From NCBI GenBank assembly GCA_944548615.1, contig CALYMY010000060.1, forward strand, positions 1 through 64,000: a DNA stretch of 64,000 bases. The letters run 5' to 3'. This document shows, one piece after another, positions 1 through 12,715 of this stretch (the stretch's first letter is position 1; every line of letters begins with the position of its first letter). The stretch is from Micropterix aruncella (Eukaryota > Arthropoda > Insecta > Lepidoptera > Micropterigidae). The notes below the pieces were generated by a model. That model ran no database searches, was not told the origin of the DNA, and saw only the letters and a program-made list of their open reading frames with translations. Made by a program: the position numbers and the translations under genes.

Positions 1-549
1 ATGCCGAGCCGGACCTGAAATGAAATGACCTACCCTCAAATTTGAAAATTTCAATTTCATGCCAGATCCTACCGGTGGTTTCATAAGGTTGCAACAGAAA
101 TATAGAAAAATATCTGACAAAACATATATAGAACTTATCTGCCGATAGAGAAAAAACGCCAAATGGCCGACGGGCAAAAACACTGTTTTACAGACCAGGG
201 TACCCGGGTTCGATACCCAGCCAGGACTCAATTTTTTTTTCGTTTTTTCTTCTCTTGATATTACCAAAATAGTATTAACATTTCAAAAAACACAATATTT
301 TAGCTCTCTCTATTACAGTTCTTTTTTTTTCATCGAAAATACAAGTTTTAGTACCGGCGTCGGGCGGGGCCAAGCGGGGCCGGGCGATGCCGAGCCGGAC
401 CTGAAATGAAATGTCCTACCCTCAAATTTGAAAATTTAAATTTCATGCCAGATCCTACTGGTGGTTTCATAAGGTTGCAACAGAAATATAGAAAAATATC
501 TGACAAAACATATATAGAACTTCTCTGCCGATAGAGAAAAAACGCCAAA

Positions 550-626
550 TGGCCGACGGGCAAAAACACTGTTTTACAGACCAGGGTACCCGGGTTCGAT
601 ACCCAGCCAGGACTCAATTTTTTTTT
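550..626 (+). promoter_or_regulatory. tRNA-3'-half-like segment with Pol III B box and T-tract (representative of every monomer)
   Basis: Seen: GGTTCGATACC at 593-603 is an exact fit to the Pol III B box (GGTTCGANNCC). TGGCCGACGGG at 550-560 is an approximate A box, and its start-to-start distance of 43 nt to the B box is that of a tRNA gene. Around the B box is a T-arm-like fold: CCGGG at 590-594 and CCCAG at 602-606 with one C-A mismatch, closing a 7-nt TTCGATA loop. A T9 run at 618-626 lies where a Pol III terminator would be. Missing: no 5' strand pairs with the acceptor-like CCAGGAC at 607-613, so this is not a functional tRNA gene. The segment repeats in nearly every monomer with few changes (one B-box change near 3297). 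Transcription is inference only. Confidence 0.55.
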
Positions 627-2663
627 CGTTTTTTCTTCTCTTGATATTACCAAAATAGTATTAACATTTCAAAAAACACAATATTTTAGCTCTCTCTATT
701 ACAGTTCTTTTTTTTTCATCGAAAATACAAGTATTAGTACCGGCGTCGGGCGGGGCCAAGCGGGGCCGGGCGATGCCGAGCCGGACCTGAAATGAAATGA
801 CCTACCCTCAAATTTGAAAATTTCAATTTCATGCCAGATCCTACCGGTGGTTTCATAAGGTTGCAACAGAAATATAGAAAAATATCTGACAAAACATATA
901 TAGAACTTATCTGCCGATAGAGAAAAAACGCCAAATGGCCGACGGGCAAAAACACTGTTTTACAGACCAGGGTACCCGGGTTCGATACCCAGCCAGGACT
1001 CAATTTTTTTTTCGTTTTTTCTTCTCTTGATATTACCAAAATAGTATTAACATTTCAAAAAACACAATATTTTAGCTCTCTCTATTACAGTTCTTTTTTT
1101 TTCATCGAAAATACAAGTTTTAGTACCGGCGTCGGGCGGGGCCAAGCGGGGCCGGGCGATGCCGAGCCGGACCTGAAATGAAATGACCTACCCTCAAATT
1201 TGAAAATTTCAATTTCATGCCAGATCCTACCGGTGGTTTCATAAGGTTGCAACAGAAATATAGAAAAATATCTGACAAAACATATATAGAACTTCTCTGC
1301 CGATAGAGAAAAAACGCCAAATGGCCGACGGGCAAAAACACTGTTTTACAGACCAGGGTACCCGGGTTCGATACCCAGCCATGACTCAATTTTTTTTTCG
1401 TTTTTTCTTCTCTTGATATTACCAAAATAGTATTAACATTTCAAAAAACACAATATTTTAGCTCTCTCTATTACAGTTCTTTTTTTTTCATCGAAAATAC
1501 AAGTTTTAGTACCGGCGTCGGGCGGGGCCAAGCGGGGCCGGGCGATGCCGAGCCGGACCTGAAATGAAATGTCCTACCCTCAAATTTGAAAATTTAAATT
1601 TCATGCCAGATCCTACCGGTGGTTTCATAAGGTTGCAACAGAAATATAGAAAAATATCTGACAAAACATATATAGAACTTCTCTGCCGATAGAGAAAAAA
1701 CGCCAAATGGCCGACGGGCAAAAACACTGTTTTACAGACCAGGGTACCCGGGTTCGATACCCAGCCAGGACTCAATTTTTTTTTCGTTTTTTCTTCTCTT
1801 GATATTACCAAAATAGTATTAACATTTCAAAAAACACAATATTTTAGCTCTCTCTATTACAGTTCTTTTTTTTTCATCGAAAATACAAGTTTTAGTACCG
1901 GCGTCGGGCGGGGCCAAGCGGGGCCGGGCGATGCCGAGCCGGACCTGAAATGAAATGACCTACCCTCAAATTTGAAAATTTCAATTTCATGCCAGATCCT
2001 ACCGGTGGTTTCATAAGGTTGCAACAGAAATATAGAAAAATATCTGACAAAACATATATAGAACTTCTCTGCCGATAGAGAAAAAACGCCAAATGGCCGA
2101 CGGGCAAAAACACTGTTTTACAGACCAGGGTACCCGGGTTCGATACCCAGCCAGGACTCAATTTTTTTTTCGTTTTTTCTTCTCTTGATATTACCAAAAT
2201 AGTATTAACATTTCAAAAAACACAATATTTTAGCTCTCTCTATTACAGTTCTTTTTTTTTCATCGAAAATACAAGTTTTAGTACCGGCGTCGGGCGGGGC
2301 CAAGCGGGGCCGGGCGATGCCGAGCCGGACCTGAAATGAAATGACCTACCCTCAAATTTGAAAATTTCAATTTCATGCCAGATCCTACCGGTGGTTTCAT
2401 AAGGTTGCAACAGAAATATAGAAAAATATCTGACAAAACATATATAGAACTTCTCTGCCGATAGAGAAAAAACGCCAAATGGCCGACGGGCAAAAACACT
2501 GTTTTACAGACCAGGGTACCCGGGTTCGATACCCAGCCAGGACTCAATTTTTTTTTCGTTTTTTCTTCTCTTGATATTACCAAAATAGTATTAACATTTC
2601 AAAAACCACAATATTTTAGCTCTCTCTATTACAGTTCTTTTTTTTTCATCGAAAATACAAGTT

Positions 2664-5600
2664 TTAGTACCGGCGTCGGGCGGGGCCAAGCGGGGCCGGG
2701 CGATGCCGAGCCGGACCTGAAATGAAATGACCTACCCTCAAATTTGAAAATTTCAATTTCATGCCAGATCCTACCGGTGGTTTCATAAGGTTGCAACAGA
2801 AATATAGAAAAATATCTGACAAAACATATATAGAACTTCTCTGCCGATAGAGAAAAAACGCCAAATGGCCGACGGGCAAAAACACTGTTTTACAGACCAG
2901 GGTACCCGGGTTCGATACCCAGCCAGGACTCAATTTTTTTTTCGTTTTTTCTTCTATTGATATTACCAAAATAGTATTAACATTTCAAAAAACACAATAT
3001 TTTAGCTCTCTCTATTACAGTTCTTTTTTTTTCATCGAAAATACAAGTTTTAGTACCGGCGTCGGGCGGGGCCAAGCGGGGCCGGGCGATGCCGAGCCGG
3101 ACCTGAAATGAAATGACCTACCCTCAAATTTGAAAATTTCAATTTCATGCCAGATCCTACCGGTGGTTTCATAAGGTTGCAACAGAAATATAGAAAAATA
3201 TCTGACAAAACATATATAGAACTTATCTGCCGATAGAGAAAAAACGCCAAATGGCCGACGGGCAAAAACACTGTTTTACAGACCAGGGTACCCGGATTCG
3301 ATACCCAGCCAGGACTCAATTTTTTTTTCGTTTTTTGTTCTCTTGATATTACCAAAATAGTATTAACATTTCAAAAAACACAATATTTTAGCTCTCTCTA
3401 TTACAGTTCTTTTTTTTTCATCGAAAATACAAGTTTTAGTACCGGCGTCGGGCGGGGCCAAGCGGGGCCGGGCGATGCCGAGCCGGACCTGAAATGAAAT
3501 GACCTACCCTCAAATTTGAAAATTTCAATTTCATGCCAGATCCTACCGGTGGTTTCATAAGGTTGCAACAGAAATATAGAAAAATATCTGACAAAACATA
3601 TATAGAACTTATCTGCCGATAGAGAAAAAACGCCAAATGGCCGACGGGCAAAAACACTGTTTTACAGACCAGGGTACCCGGGTTCGATACCCAGCCAGGA
3701 CTCAATTTTTTTTTCGTTTTTTCTTCTCTTGATATTACCAAAATAGTATTAACATTTCAAAAAACACAATATTTTAGCTCTCTCTATTACAGTTCTTTTT
3801 TTTTCATCGAAAATACAAGTTTTAGTACCTGCGTCGGGCGGGGCCAAGCGGGGCCGGGCGATGCCGAGCCGGACCTGAAATGAAATGTCCTACCCTCAAA
3901 TTTGAAAATTTAAATTTCATGCCAGATCCTACTGGTGGTTTCATAAGGTTGCAACAGAAATATAGAAAAATATCTGACAAAACATATATAGAACTTCTCT
4001 GCCGATAGAGAAAAAACGCCAAATGGCCGACGGGCAAAAACATTGTTTTACAGACCAGGGTACCCGGGTTCGATACCCAGCCAGGACTCAATTTTTTTTT
4101 CGTTTTTTCTTCTCTTGATATTACCAAAATAGTATTAACATTTCAAAAAACACAATATTTTAGCTCTCTCTATTACAGTTCTTTTTTTTTCATCGAAAAT
4201 ACAAGTTTTAGTACCGGCGTCGGGCGGGGCCAAGCGGGGCCGGGCGATGCCGAGCCGGACCTGAAATGAAATGTCCTACCCTCAAATTTGAAAATTTAAA
4301 TTTCATGCCAGATCCTACCGGTGGTTTCATAAGGTTGCAACAGAAATATAGAAAAATATCTGACAAAACATATATAGAACTTCTCTGCCGATAGAGAAAA
4401 AACGCCAAATGGCCGACGGGCAAAAACACTGTTTTACAGACCAGGGTACCCGGGTTCGATACCCAGCCAGGACTCAATTTTTTTTTCGTTTTTTCTTCTC
4501 TTGATATTACCAAAATAGTATTAACATTTCAAAAAACACAATATTTTAGCTCTCTCTATTACAGTTCTTTTTTTTTCATCGAAAATACAAGTTTTAGTAC
4601 CGGCGTCGGGCGGGGCCAAGCGGGGCCGGGCGATGCCGAGCCGGACCTGAAATGAAATGACCTACCCTCAAATTTGAAAATTTCAATTTCATGCCAGATC
4701 CTACCGGTGGTTTCATAAGGTTGCAACAGAAATATAGAAAAATATCTGACAAAACATATGTAGAACTTCTCTGCCGATAGAGAAAAAACGCCAAATGGCC
4801 GACGGGCAAAAACACTGTTTTACAGACCAGGGTACCCGGGTTCGATACCCAGCCAGGACTCAATTTTTTTTTCGTTTTTTCTTCTCTTGATATTACCATA
4901 ATAGTATTAACATTTCAAAAAACACAATATTTTAGCTCTCTCTATTACAGTTCTTTTTTTTTCATCGAAAATACAAGTTTTAGTACCGGCGTCGGGCGGG
5001 GCCAAGCGGGGCCGGGCGATGCCGAGCCGGACCTGAAATGAAATGTCCTACCCTCAAATTTGAAAATTTAAATTTCATGCCAGATCCTACCGGTGGTTTC
5101 ATAAGGTTGCAACAGAAATATAGAAAAATATCTGACAAAACATATATAGAACTTCTCTGCCGATAGAGAAAAAACGCCAAATGGCCGACGGGCAAAAACA
5201 CTGTTTTACAGACCAGGGTACCCGGGTTCGATACCCAGCCAGGACTCAATTTTTTTTTCGTTTTTTCTTCTCTTGATATTACCAAAATAGTATTAACATT
5301 TCAAAAAACACAATATTTTAGCTCTCTCTATTACAGTTCTTTTTTTTTCATCGAAAATACAAGTTTTAGTACCGGCGTCGGGCGGGGCCAAGCGGGGCCG
5401 GGCGATGCCGAGCCGGACCTGAAATGAAATGACCTACCCTCAAATTTGAAAATTTCAATTTCATGCCAGATCCTACCGGTGGTTTCATAAGGTTGCAACA
5501 GAAATATAGAAAAATATCTGACAAAACATATATAGAACTTCTCTGCCGATAGAGAAAAAACGCCAAATGGCCGACGGGCAAAAACACTGTTTTACAGACC

Positions 5601-6523
5601 AGGGTACCCGGGTTCGATACCCAGCCAGGACTCAATTTTTTTTTCGTTTTTTCTTCTCTTGATATTACCATAATAGTATTAACATTTCAAAAAACACAAT
5701 ATTTTAGCTCTCTCTATTACAGTTCTTTTTTTTTCAACGAAAATACAAGTTTTAGTACCGGCGTCGGGCGGGGCCAAGCGGGGCCGGGCGATGCCGAGCC
5801 GGACCTGAAATGAAATGTCCTACCCTCAAATTTGAAAATTTAAATTTCATGCCAGATCCTACCGGTGGTTTCATAAGGTTGCAACAGAAATATAGAAAAA
5901 TATCTGACAAAACATATATAGAACTTCTCTGCCGATAGAGAAAAAACGCCAAATGGCCGACGGGCAAAAACACTGTTTTACAGACCAGGGTACCCGGGTT
6001 CGATACCCAGCCAGGACTCAATTTTTTTTTCGTTTTTTCTTCTCTTGATATTACCATAATAGTATTAACATTTCAAAAAACACAATATTTTAGCTCTCTC
6101 TATTACAGTTCTTTTTTTTTCATCGAAAATACAAGTTTTAGTACCGGCGTCGGGCGGGGCCAAGCGGGGCCGGGCGATGCCGAGCCGGACCTGAAATGAA
6201 ATGTCCTACCCTCAAATTTGAAAATTTAAATTTCATGCCAGATCCTACCGGTGGTTTCATAAGGTTGCAACAGAAATATAGAAAAATATCTGACAAAACA
6301 TATATAGAACTTCTCTGCCGATAGAGAAAAAACGCCAAATGGCCGACGGGCAAAAACACTGTTTTACAGACCAGGGTACCCGGGTTCGATACCCAGCCAG
6401 GACTCAATTTTTTTTTCGTTTTTTCTTCTCTTGATATTACCAAAATAGTATTAACATTTCAAAAAACACAATATTTTAGCTCTCTCTATTACAGTTCTTT
6501 TTTTTTCATCGAAAATACAAGTT
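2664..6523. repeat. Candidate 10-monomer higher-order unit in the left array
   Basis: A rare variant, CTTCTATTGAT in place of CTTCTCTTGAT, occurs near 2955 and again near 6815, exactly 3,860 bp (10 x 386) apart. Both are followed by monomers with the CTTATCTGCC variant and then by one with CTACTGGTGG (near 3931 and 7445), although the number of CTTATCTGCC monomers differs (two, then one). This suggests a duplicated multi-monomer block that later changed by a monomer. The limits given run from marker monomer to marker monomer and are not breakpoints. Confidence 0.45.
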
Positions 6524-7141
6524 TTAGTACCGGCGTCGGGCGGGGCCAAGCGGGGCCGGGCGATGCCGAGCCGGACCTGAAATGAAATGACCTACCCTCA
6601 AATTTGAAAATTTCAATTTCATGCCAGATCCTACCGGTGGTTTCATAAGGTTGCAACAGAAATATAGAAAAATTACTGACAAAACATATATAGAACTTCT
6701 CTGCCGATAGAGAAAAAACGCCAAATGGCCGACGGGCAAAAACACTGTTTTACAGACCAGGGTACCCGGGTTCGATACCCAGCCAGGACTCAATTTTTTT
6801 TTCGTTTTTTCTTCTATTGATATTACCAAAATAGTATTAACATTTCAAAAAACACAATATTTTAGCTCTCTCTATTACAGTTCTTTTTTTTTCATCGAAA
6901 ATACAAGTTTTAGTACCGGCGTCGGGCGGGGCCAAGCGGGGCCGGGCGATGCCGAGCCGGACCTGAAATGAAATGACCTACCCTCAAATTTGAAAATTTC
7001 AATTTCATGCCAGATCCTACCGGTGGTTTCATAAGGTTGCAACAGAAATATAGAAAAATATCTGACAAAACATATATAGAACTTATCTGCCGATAGAGAA
7101 AAAACGCCAAATGGCCGACGGGCAAAAACACTGTTTTACAG

Positions 7142-7212
7142 ACCAGGGTTTTAGTACCTGTTTTACAGACCTGGCTGGGTATCGAACCCGGGTGGGTTCG
7201 ATACCCAGCCAG
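7142..7212. repeat. Fold-back rearrangement within one satellite monomer
   Basis: Normal monomers continue from CAGACCAGGG into TACCCGGG. Here the sequence goes to TTTTAGTACC (a piece from elsewhere in the unit), then repeats TGTTTTACAGACC, then enters a perfect inverted repeat: CTGGCTGGGTATCGAACCC (7171-7189), loop GGGT, GGGTTCGATACCCAGCCAG (7194-7212). The right arm is the normal tRNA-like T-arm region and the left arm is its reverse complement. The interval adds about 40 bp, which fits the 426-bp spacing between the neighbouring repeats. Template switching at a hairpin is the likely cause (inference). Confidence 0.85.
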
Positions 7213-10200
7213 GACTCAATTTTTTTTTCGTTTTTTCTTTTCTTGATATTACCAAAATAGTATTAACATTTCAAAAAACACAATATTTTAGCTCTCTCTA
7301 TTACAGTTCTTTTTTTTTCATCGAAAATACAAGTTTTAGTACCGGCGTCGGGCGGGGCCAAGCGGGGCCGGGCGATGCCGAGCCGGACCTGAAATGAAAT
7401 GTCCTACCCTCAAATTTGAAAATTTAAATTTCATGCCAGATCCTACTGGTGGTTTCATAAGGTTGCAACAGAAATATAGAAAAATATCTGACAAAACATA
7501 TATAGAACTTCTCTGCCGATAGAGAAAAAACGCCAAATGGCCGACGGGCAAAAACACTGTTTTACAGACCAGGGTACCCGGGTTCGATACCCAGCCAGGA
7601 CTCAATTTTTTTTTTCGTTTTTTCTTCTCTTGATATTACCAAAATAGTATTAACATTTCAAAAAACACAATATTTTAGCTCTCTCTATTACAGTTCTTTT
7701 TTTTTCATCGAAAATACAAGTTTTAGTACCGGCGTCGGGCGGGGCCAAGCGGGGCCGGGCGATGCCGAGCCGGACCTGAAATGAAATGTCCTACCCTCAA
7801 ATTTGAAAATTTAAATTTCATGCCAGATCCTACCGGTGGTTTCATAAGGTTGCAACAGAAATATAGAAAAATATCTGACAAAACATATATAGAACTTCTC
7901 TGCCGATAGAGAAAAAACGCCAAATGGCCGACGGGCAAAAACACTGTTTTACAGACCAGGGTACCCGGGTTCGATACCCAGCCAGGACTCAATTTTTTTT
8001 TCGTTTTTTCTTCTCTTGATATTACCAAAATAGTATTAACATTTCAAAAAACACAATATTTTAGCTCTCTCTATTACAGTTCTTTTTTTTTCATCGAAAA
8101 TACAAGTTTTAGTACCGGCGTCGGGCGGGGCCAAGCGGGGCCGGGCGATGCCGAGCCGGACCTGAAATTAAATGACCTACCCTCAAATTTGAAAATTTCA
8201 ATTTCATGCCAGATCCTACCGGTGGTTTCATAAGGTTGCAACAGAAATATAGAAAAATATCTGACAAAACATATATAGAACTTCTCTGCCGATAGAGAAA
8301 AAACGCCAAATGGCCGACGGGCAAAAACACTGTTTTACAGACCAGGGTACCCGGGTTCGATACCCAGCCAGGACTCAATTTTTTTTTCGTTTTTTCTTCT
8401 CTTGATATTACCATAATAGTATTAACATTTCAAAAAACACAATATTTTAGCTCTCTCTATTACAGTTCTTTTTTTTTCATCGAAAATACAAGTTTTAGTA
8501 CCGGCGTCGGGCGGGGCCAAGCGGGGCCGGGCGATGCCGAGCCGGACCTGAAATGAAATGTCCTACCCTCAAATTTGAAAATTTAAATTTCATGCCAGAT
8601 CCTACCGGTGGTTTCATAAGGTTGCAACAGAAATATAGAAAAATATCTGACAAAACATATATAGAACTTCTCTGCCGATAGAGAAAAAACGCCAAATGGC
8701 CGACGGGCAAAAACACTGTTTTACAGACCAGGGTACCCGGGTTCGATACCCAGCCAGGACTCAATTTTTTTTTCGTTTTTTCTTCTCTTGATATTACCAA
8801 AATAGTATTAACATTTCAAAAAACACAATATTTTAGCTCTCTCTATTACAGTTCTTTTTTTTTCATCGAAAATACAAGTTTTAGTACCGGCGTAGGGCGG
8901 GGCCAAGCGGGGCCGGGCGATGCCGAGCCGGACCTGAAATGAAATGACCTACCCTCAAATTTGAAAATTTCAATTTCATGCCAGATCCTACCGGTGGTTT
9001 CATAAGGTTGCAACAGAAATATAGAAAAATATCTGACAAAACATATATAGAACTTATCTGCCGATAGAGAAAAAACGCCAAATGGCCGACGGGCAAAAAC
9101 ACTGTTTTACAGACCAGGGTACCCGGGTTCGATACCCAGCCAGGACTCAATTTTTTTTTCGTTTTTTCTTCTCTTGATATTACCAAAATAGTATTAACAT
9201 TTCAAAAAACACAATATTTTAGCTCTCTCTATTACAGTTCTTTTTTTTTCATCGAAAATACAAGTTTTAGTACCGGCGTCGGGCGGGGCCAAGCGGGGCC
9301 GGGCGATGCCGAGCCGGACCTGAAATGAAATGTCCTACCCTCAAATTTGAAAATTTAAATTTCATGCCAGATCCTACTGGTGGTTTCATAAGGTTGCAAC
9401 AGAAATATAGAAAAATATCTGACAAAACATATATAGAACTTCTCTGCCGATAGAGAAAAAACGCCAAATGGCCGACGGGCAAAAACACTGTTTTACAGAC
9501 CAGGGTACCCGGGTTCGATACCCAGCCAGGACTCAATTTTTTTTTCGTTTTTTCTTCTCTTGATATTACCAAAATAGTATTAACATTTCAAAAAACACAA
9601 TATTTTAGCTCTCTCTATTACAGTTCTTTTTTTTTCATCGAAAATACAAGTTTTAGTACCGGCGTCGGGCGGGGCCAAGCGGGGCCGGGCGATGCCGAGC
9701 CGGACCTGAAATGAAATGTCCTACCCTCAAATTTGAAAATTTAAATTTCATGCCAGATCCTACCGGTGGTTTCATAAGGTTGCAACAGAAATATAGAAAA
9801 ATATCTGACAAAACATATATAGAACTTCTCTGCCGATAGAGAAAAAACGCCAAATGGCCGACGGGCAAAAACACTGTTTTACAGACCAGGGTACCCGGGT
9901 TCGATACCCAGCCAGGACTCAATTTTTTTTTCGTTTTTTCTTCTCTTGATATTACCAAAATAGTATTAACATTTCAAAAAACACAATATTTTAGCTCTCT
10001 CTATTACAGTTCTTTTTTTTTCATCGAAAATACAAGTTTTAGTACCGGCGTCGGGCGGGGCCAAGCGGGGCCGGGCGATGCCGAGCCGGACCTGAAATGA
10101 AATGTCCTACCCTCAAATTTGAAAATTTAAATTTCATGCCAGATCCTACCGGTGGTTTCATAAGGTTGCAACAGAAATATAGAAAAATATCTGACAAAAC

Positions 10201-12533
10201 ATATATAGAACTTCTCTGCCGATAGAGAAAAAACGCCAAATGGCCGACGGGCAAAAACACTGTTTTACAGACCAGGGTACCCGGGTTCGATACCCAGCCA
10301 GGACTCAATTTTTTTTTCGTTTTTTCTTCTCTTGATATTACCAAAATAGTATTAACATTTCAAAAAACACAATATTTTAGCTCTCTCTATTACAGTTCTT
10401 TTTTTTTCATCGAAAATACAAGTTTTAGTACCGGCGTCGGGCGGGGCCAAGCGGGGCCGGGCGATGCCGAGCCGGACCTGAAATGAAATGTCCTACCCTC
10501 AAATTTGAAAATTTAAATTTCATGCCAGATCCTACCGGTGGTTTCATAAGGTTGCAACAGAAATATAGAAAAATATCTGACAAAACATATATAGAACTTC
10601 TCTGCCGATAGAGAAAAAACGCCAAATGGCCGACGGGCAAAAACACTGTTTTACAGACCAGGGTACCCGGGTTCGATACCCAGCCAGGACTCAATTTTTT
10701 TTTCGTTTTTTCTTCTCTTGATATTACCAAAATAGTATTAACATTTCAAAAAACACAATATTTTAGCTCTCTCTATTACAGTTCTTTTTTTTTCATCGAA
10801 AATACAAGTTTTAGTACCGGCGTCGGGCGGGGCCAAGCGGGGCCGGGCGATGCCGAGCCGGACCTGAAATGAAATGTCCTACCCTCAAATTTGAAAATTT
10901 AAATTTCATGCCAGATCCTACCGGTGGTTTCATAAGGTTGCAACAGAAATATAGAAAAATATCTGACAAAACATATATAGAACTTCTCTGCCGATAGAGA
11001 AAAAACGCCAAATGGCCGACGGGCAAAAACACTGTTTTACAGACCAGGGTACCCGGGTTCGATACCCAGCCAGGACTCAATTTTTTTTTCGTTTTTTCTT
11101 CTCTTGATATTACCAAAATAGTATTAACATTTCAAAAAACACAATATTTTAGCTCTCTCTATTACAGTTCTTTTTTTTTCATCGAAAATACAAGTTTTAG
11201 TACCGGCGTCGGGCGGGGCCAAGCGGGGCCGGGCGATGCCGAGCCGGACCTGAAATGAAATGACCTACCCTCAAATTTGAAAATTTCAATTTCATGCCAG
11301 ATCCTACCGGTGGTTTCATAAGGTTGCAACAGAAATATAGAAAAATATCTGACAAAACATATATAGAACTTCTCTGCCGATAGAGAAAAAACGCCAAATG
11401 GCCGACGGGCAAAAACACTGTTTTACAGACCAGGGTACCCGGGTTCGATACCCAGCCAGGACTCAATTTTTTTTTCGTTTTTTCTTCTCTTGATATTACC
11501 AAAATAGTATTAACATTTCAAAAAACACAATATTTTAGCTCTCTCTATTACAGTTCTTTTTTTTTCATCGAAAATACAAGTTTTAGTACCGGCGTCGGGC
11601 GGGGCCAAGCGGGGCCGGGCGATGCCGAGCCGGACCTGAAATGAAATGACCTACCCTCAAATTTGAAAATTTCAATTTCATGCCAGATCCTACCGGTGGT
11701 TTCATAAGGTTGCAACAGAAATATAGAAAAATATCTGACAAAACATATATAGAACTTCTCTGCCGATAGAGAAAAAACGCCAAATGGCCGACGGGCAAAA
11801 ACACTGTTTTACAGACCAGGGTACCCGGGTTCGATACCCAGCCAGGACTCAATTTTTTTTTCGTTTTTTCTTCTCTTGATATTACCAAAATAGTATTAAC
11901 ATTTCAAAAAACACAATATTTTAGCTCTCTCTATTACAGTTCTTTTTTTTTCATCGAAAATACAAGTTTTAGTACCGGCGTCGGGCGGGGCCAAGCGGGG
12001 CCGGGCGATGCCGAGCCGGACCTGAAATGAAATGACCTACCCTCAAATTTGAAAATTTCAATTTCATGCCAGATCCTACCGGTGGTTTCATAAGGTTGAA
12101 ACAGAAATATAGAAAAATATCTGACAAAACATATATAGAACTTCTCTGCCGATAGAGAAAAAACGCCAAATGGCCGACGGGCAAAAACACTGTTTTACAG
12201 ACCAGGGTACCCGGGTTCGATACCCAGCCAGGACTCATTTTTTTTTTCGTTTTTTCTTCTCTTGATATTACCATAATAGTATTAACATTTCAAAAAACAC
12301 AATATTTTAGCTCTCTCTATTACAGTTCTTTTTTTTTCATCGAAAATACAAGTTTTAGTACCGGCGTCGGGCGGGGCCAAGCGGGGCCGGGCGATGCCGA
12401 GCCGGACCTGAAATGAAATGACCTACCCTCAAATTTGAAAATTTCAATTTCATGCCAGATCCTACCGGTGGTTTCATAAGGTTGCAACAGAAATATAGAA
12501 AAATATCTGACAAAACATATATAGAACTTCTCT

Positions 12534-12537
12534 GCCG
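12534..12537. repeat. Target-site duplication, left copy (GCCG)
   Basis: The four bases before the 5' LTR (GCCG) are repeated right after the 3' LTR. An uninterrupted monomer has GCCG once, in CTCTGCCGATAGAG, so the duplication is unambiguous. Four-base duplications are common for insect Ty3/gypsy elements. Confidence 0.93.
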
Positions 12538-12662
12538 TGTAATGGTCATAAAACCATTACGGGTTTAACAAACAATATAATAAACAATTGTTGCCAATTA
12601 GTTAACAAAAATAAAATAACAATAATATAGGATACAAGCGAATTTTATCGCACAATAGGCAT

Positions 12663-12715
12663 CACTAGCGATTAGATGGAACACGGGTGTAGAGAATCGC
12701 TAGTGAGAGTTTTTT
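12663..12715 (+). promoter_or_regulatory. LTR stem-loop with 11-bp perfect stem followed by T10
   Basis: CACTAGCGATT at 12663-12673 pairs perfectly with AATCGCTAGTG at 12695-12705 around a 21-nt loop. After GAG-type spacer bases a run of ten T follows. The same structure is in the 3' LTR at 23869-23921. Its role is unknown; a protein-binding palindrome or transcript-terminating hairpin are both possible. Confidence 0.5.

Larger units (their letters stand above)
1..12537. repeat. 386-bp satellite array, left part (about 32 monomers)
   Basis: Head-to-tail copies of one 386-bp unit, almost identical by eye. Each unit has a GC-rich, CpG-rich island (e.g. 352-406, containing two copies of GCGGGGCC), an AT-rich stretch with runs of A and T, a tRNA-like segment (e.g. 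550-617) and a T9 tract. Two subfamilies are mixed: one reads ATGTCCTACC and then TTTAAATTT, the other ATGACCTACC and then TTTCAATTT. The left part has private variants, such as CTTATCTGCC in place of CTTCTCTGCC near 130, 910, 3220, 3610, 7085 and 9055. The array starts before the window and is cut inside a monomer at 12537 by the retrotransposon. No gene is seen in it. The organisation is that of a pericentromeric or other heterochromatic satellite; the chromosomal location is inference. Confidence 0.97.

Noticed and set aside
550..617. A true tRNA gene in each monomer
   Set aside because: The T-arm and B box are tRNA-like, but there is no 5' acceptor strand to pair with CCAGGAC, no proper anticodon arm with a 7-nt loop, and a mismatch in the T stem.
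348..653. Minus-strand open frame of about 101 codons repeated in nearly every satellite monomer
   Set aside because: It begins at TTG, not ATG, and its apparent conservation follows from array homogenisation. Several monomers break it with T-tract changes, and its composition mirrors the repeat. No protein family is recognised.
1..12537. CRISPR-like or gene-family reading of the regular repeats
   Set aside because: Units are contiguous with no unique spacers, and the whole 386-bp unit is the repeat. This is a eukaryotic satellite.
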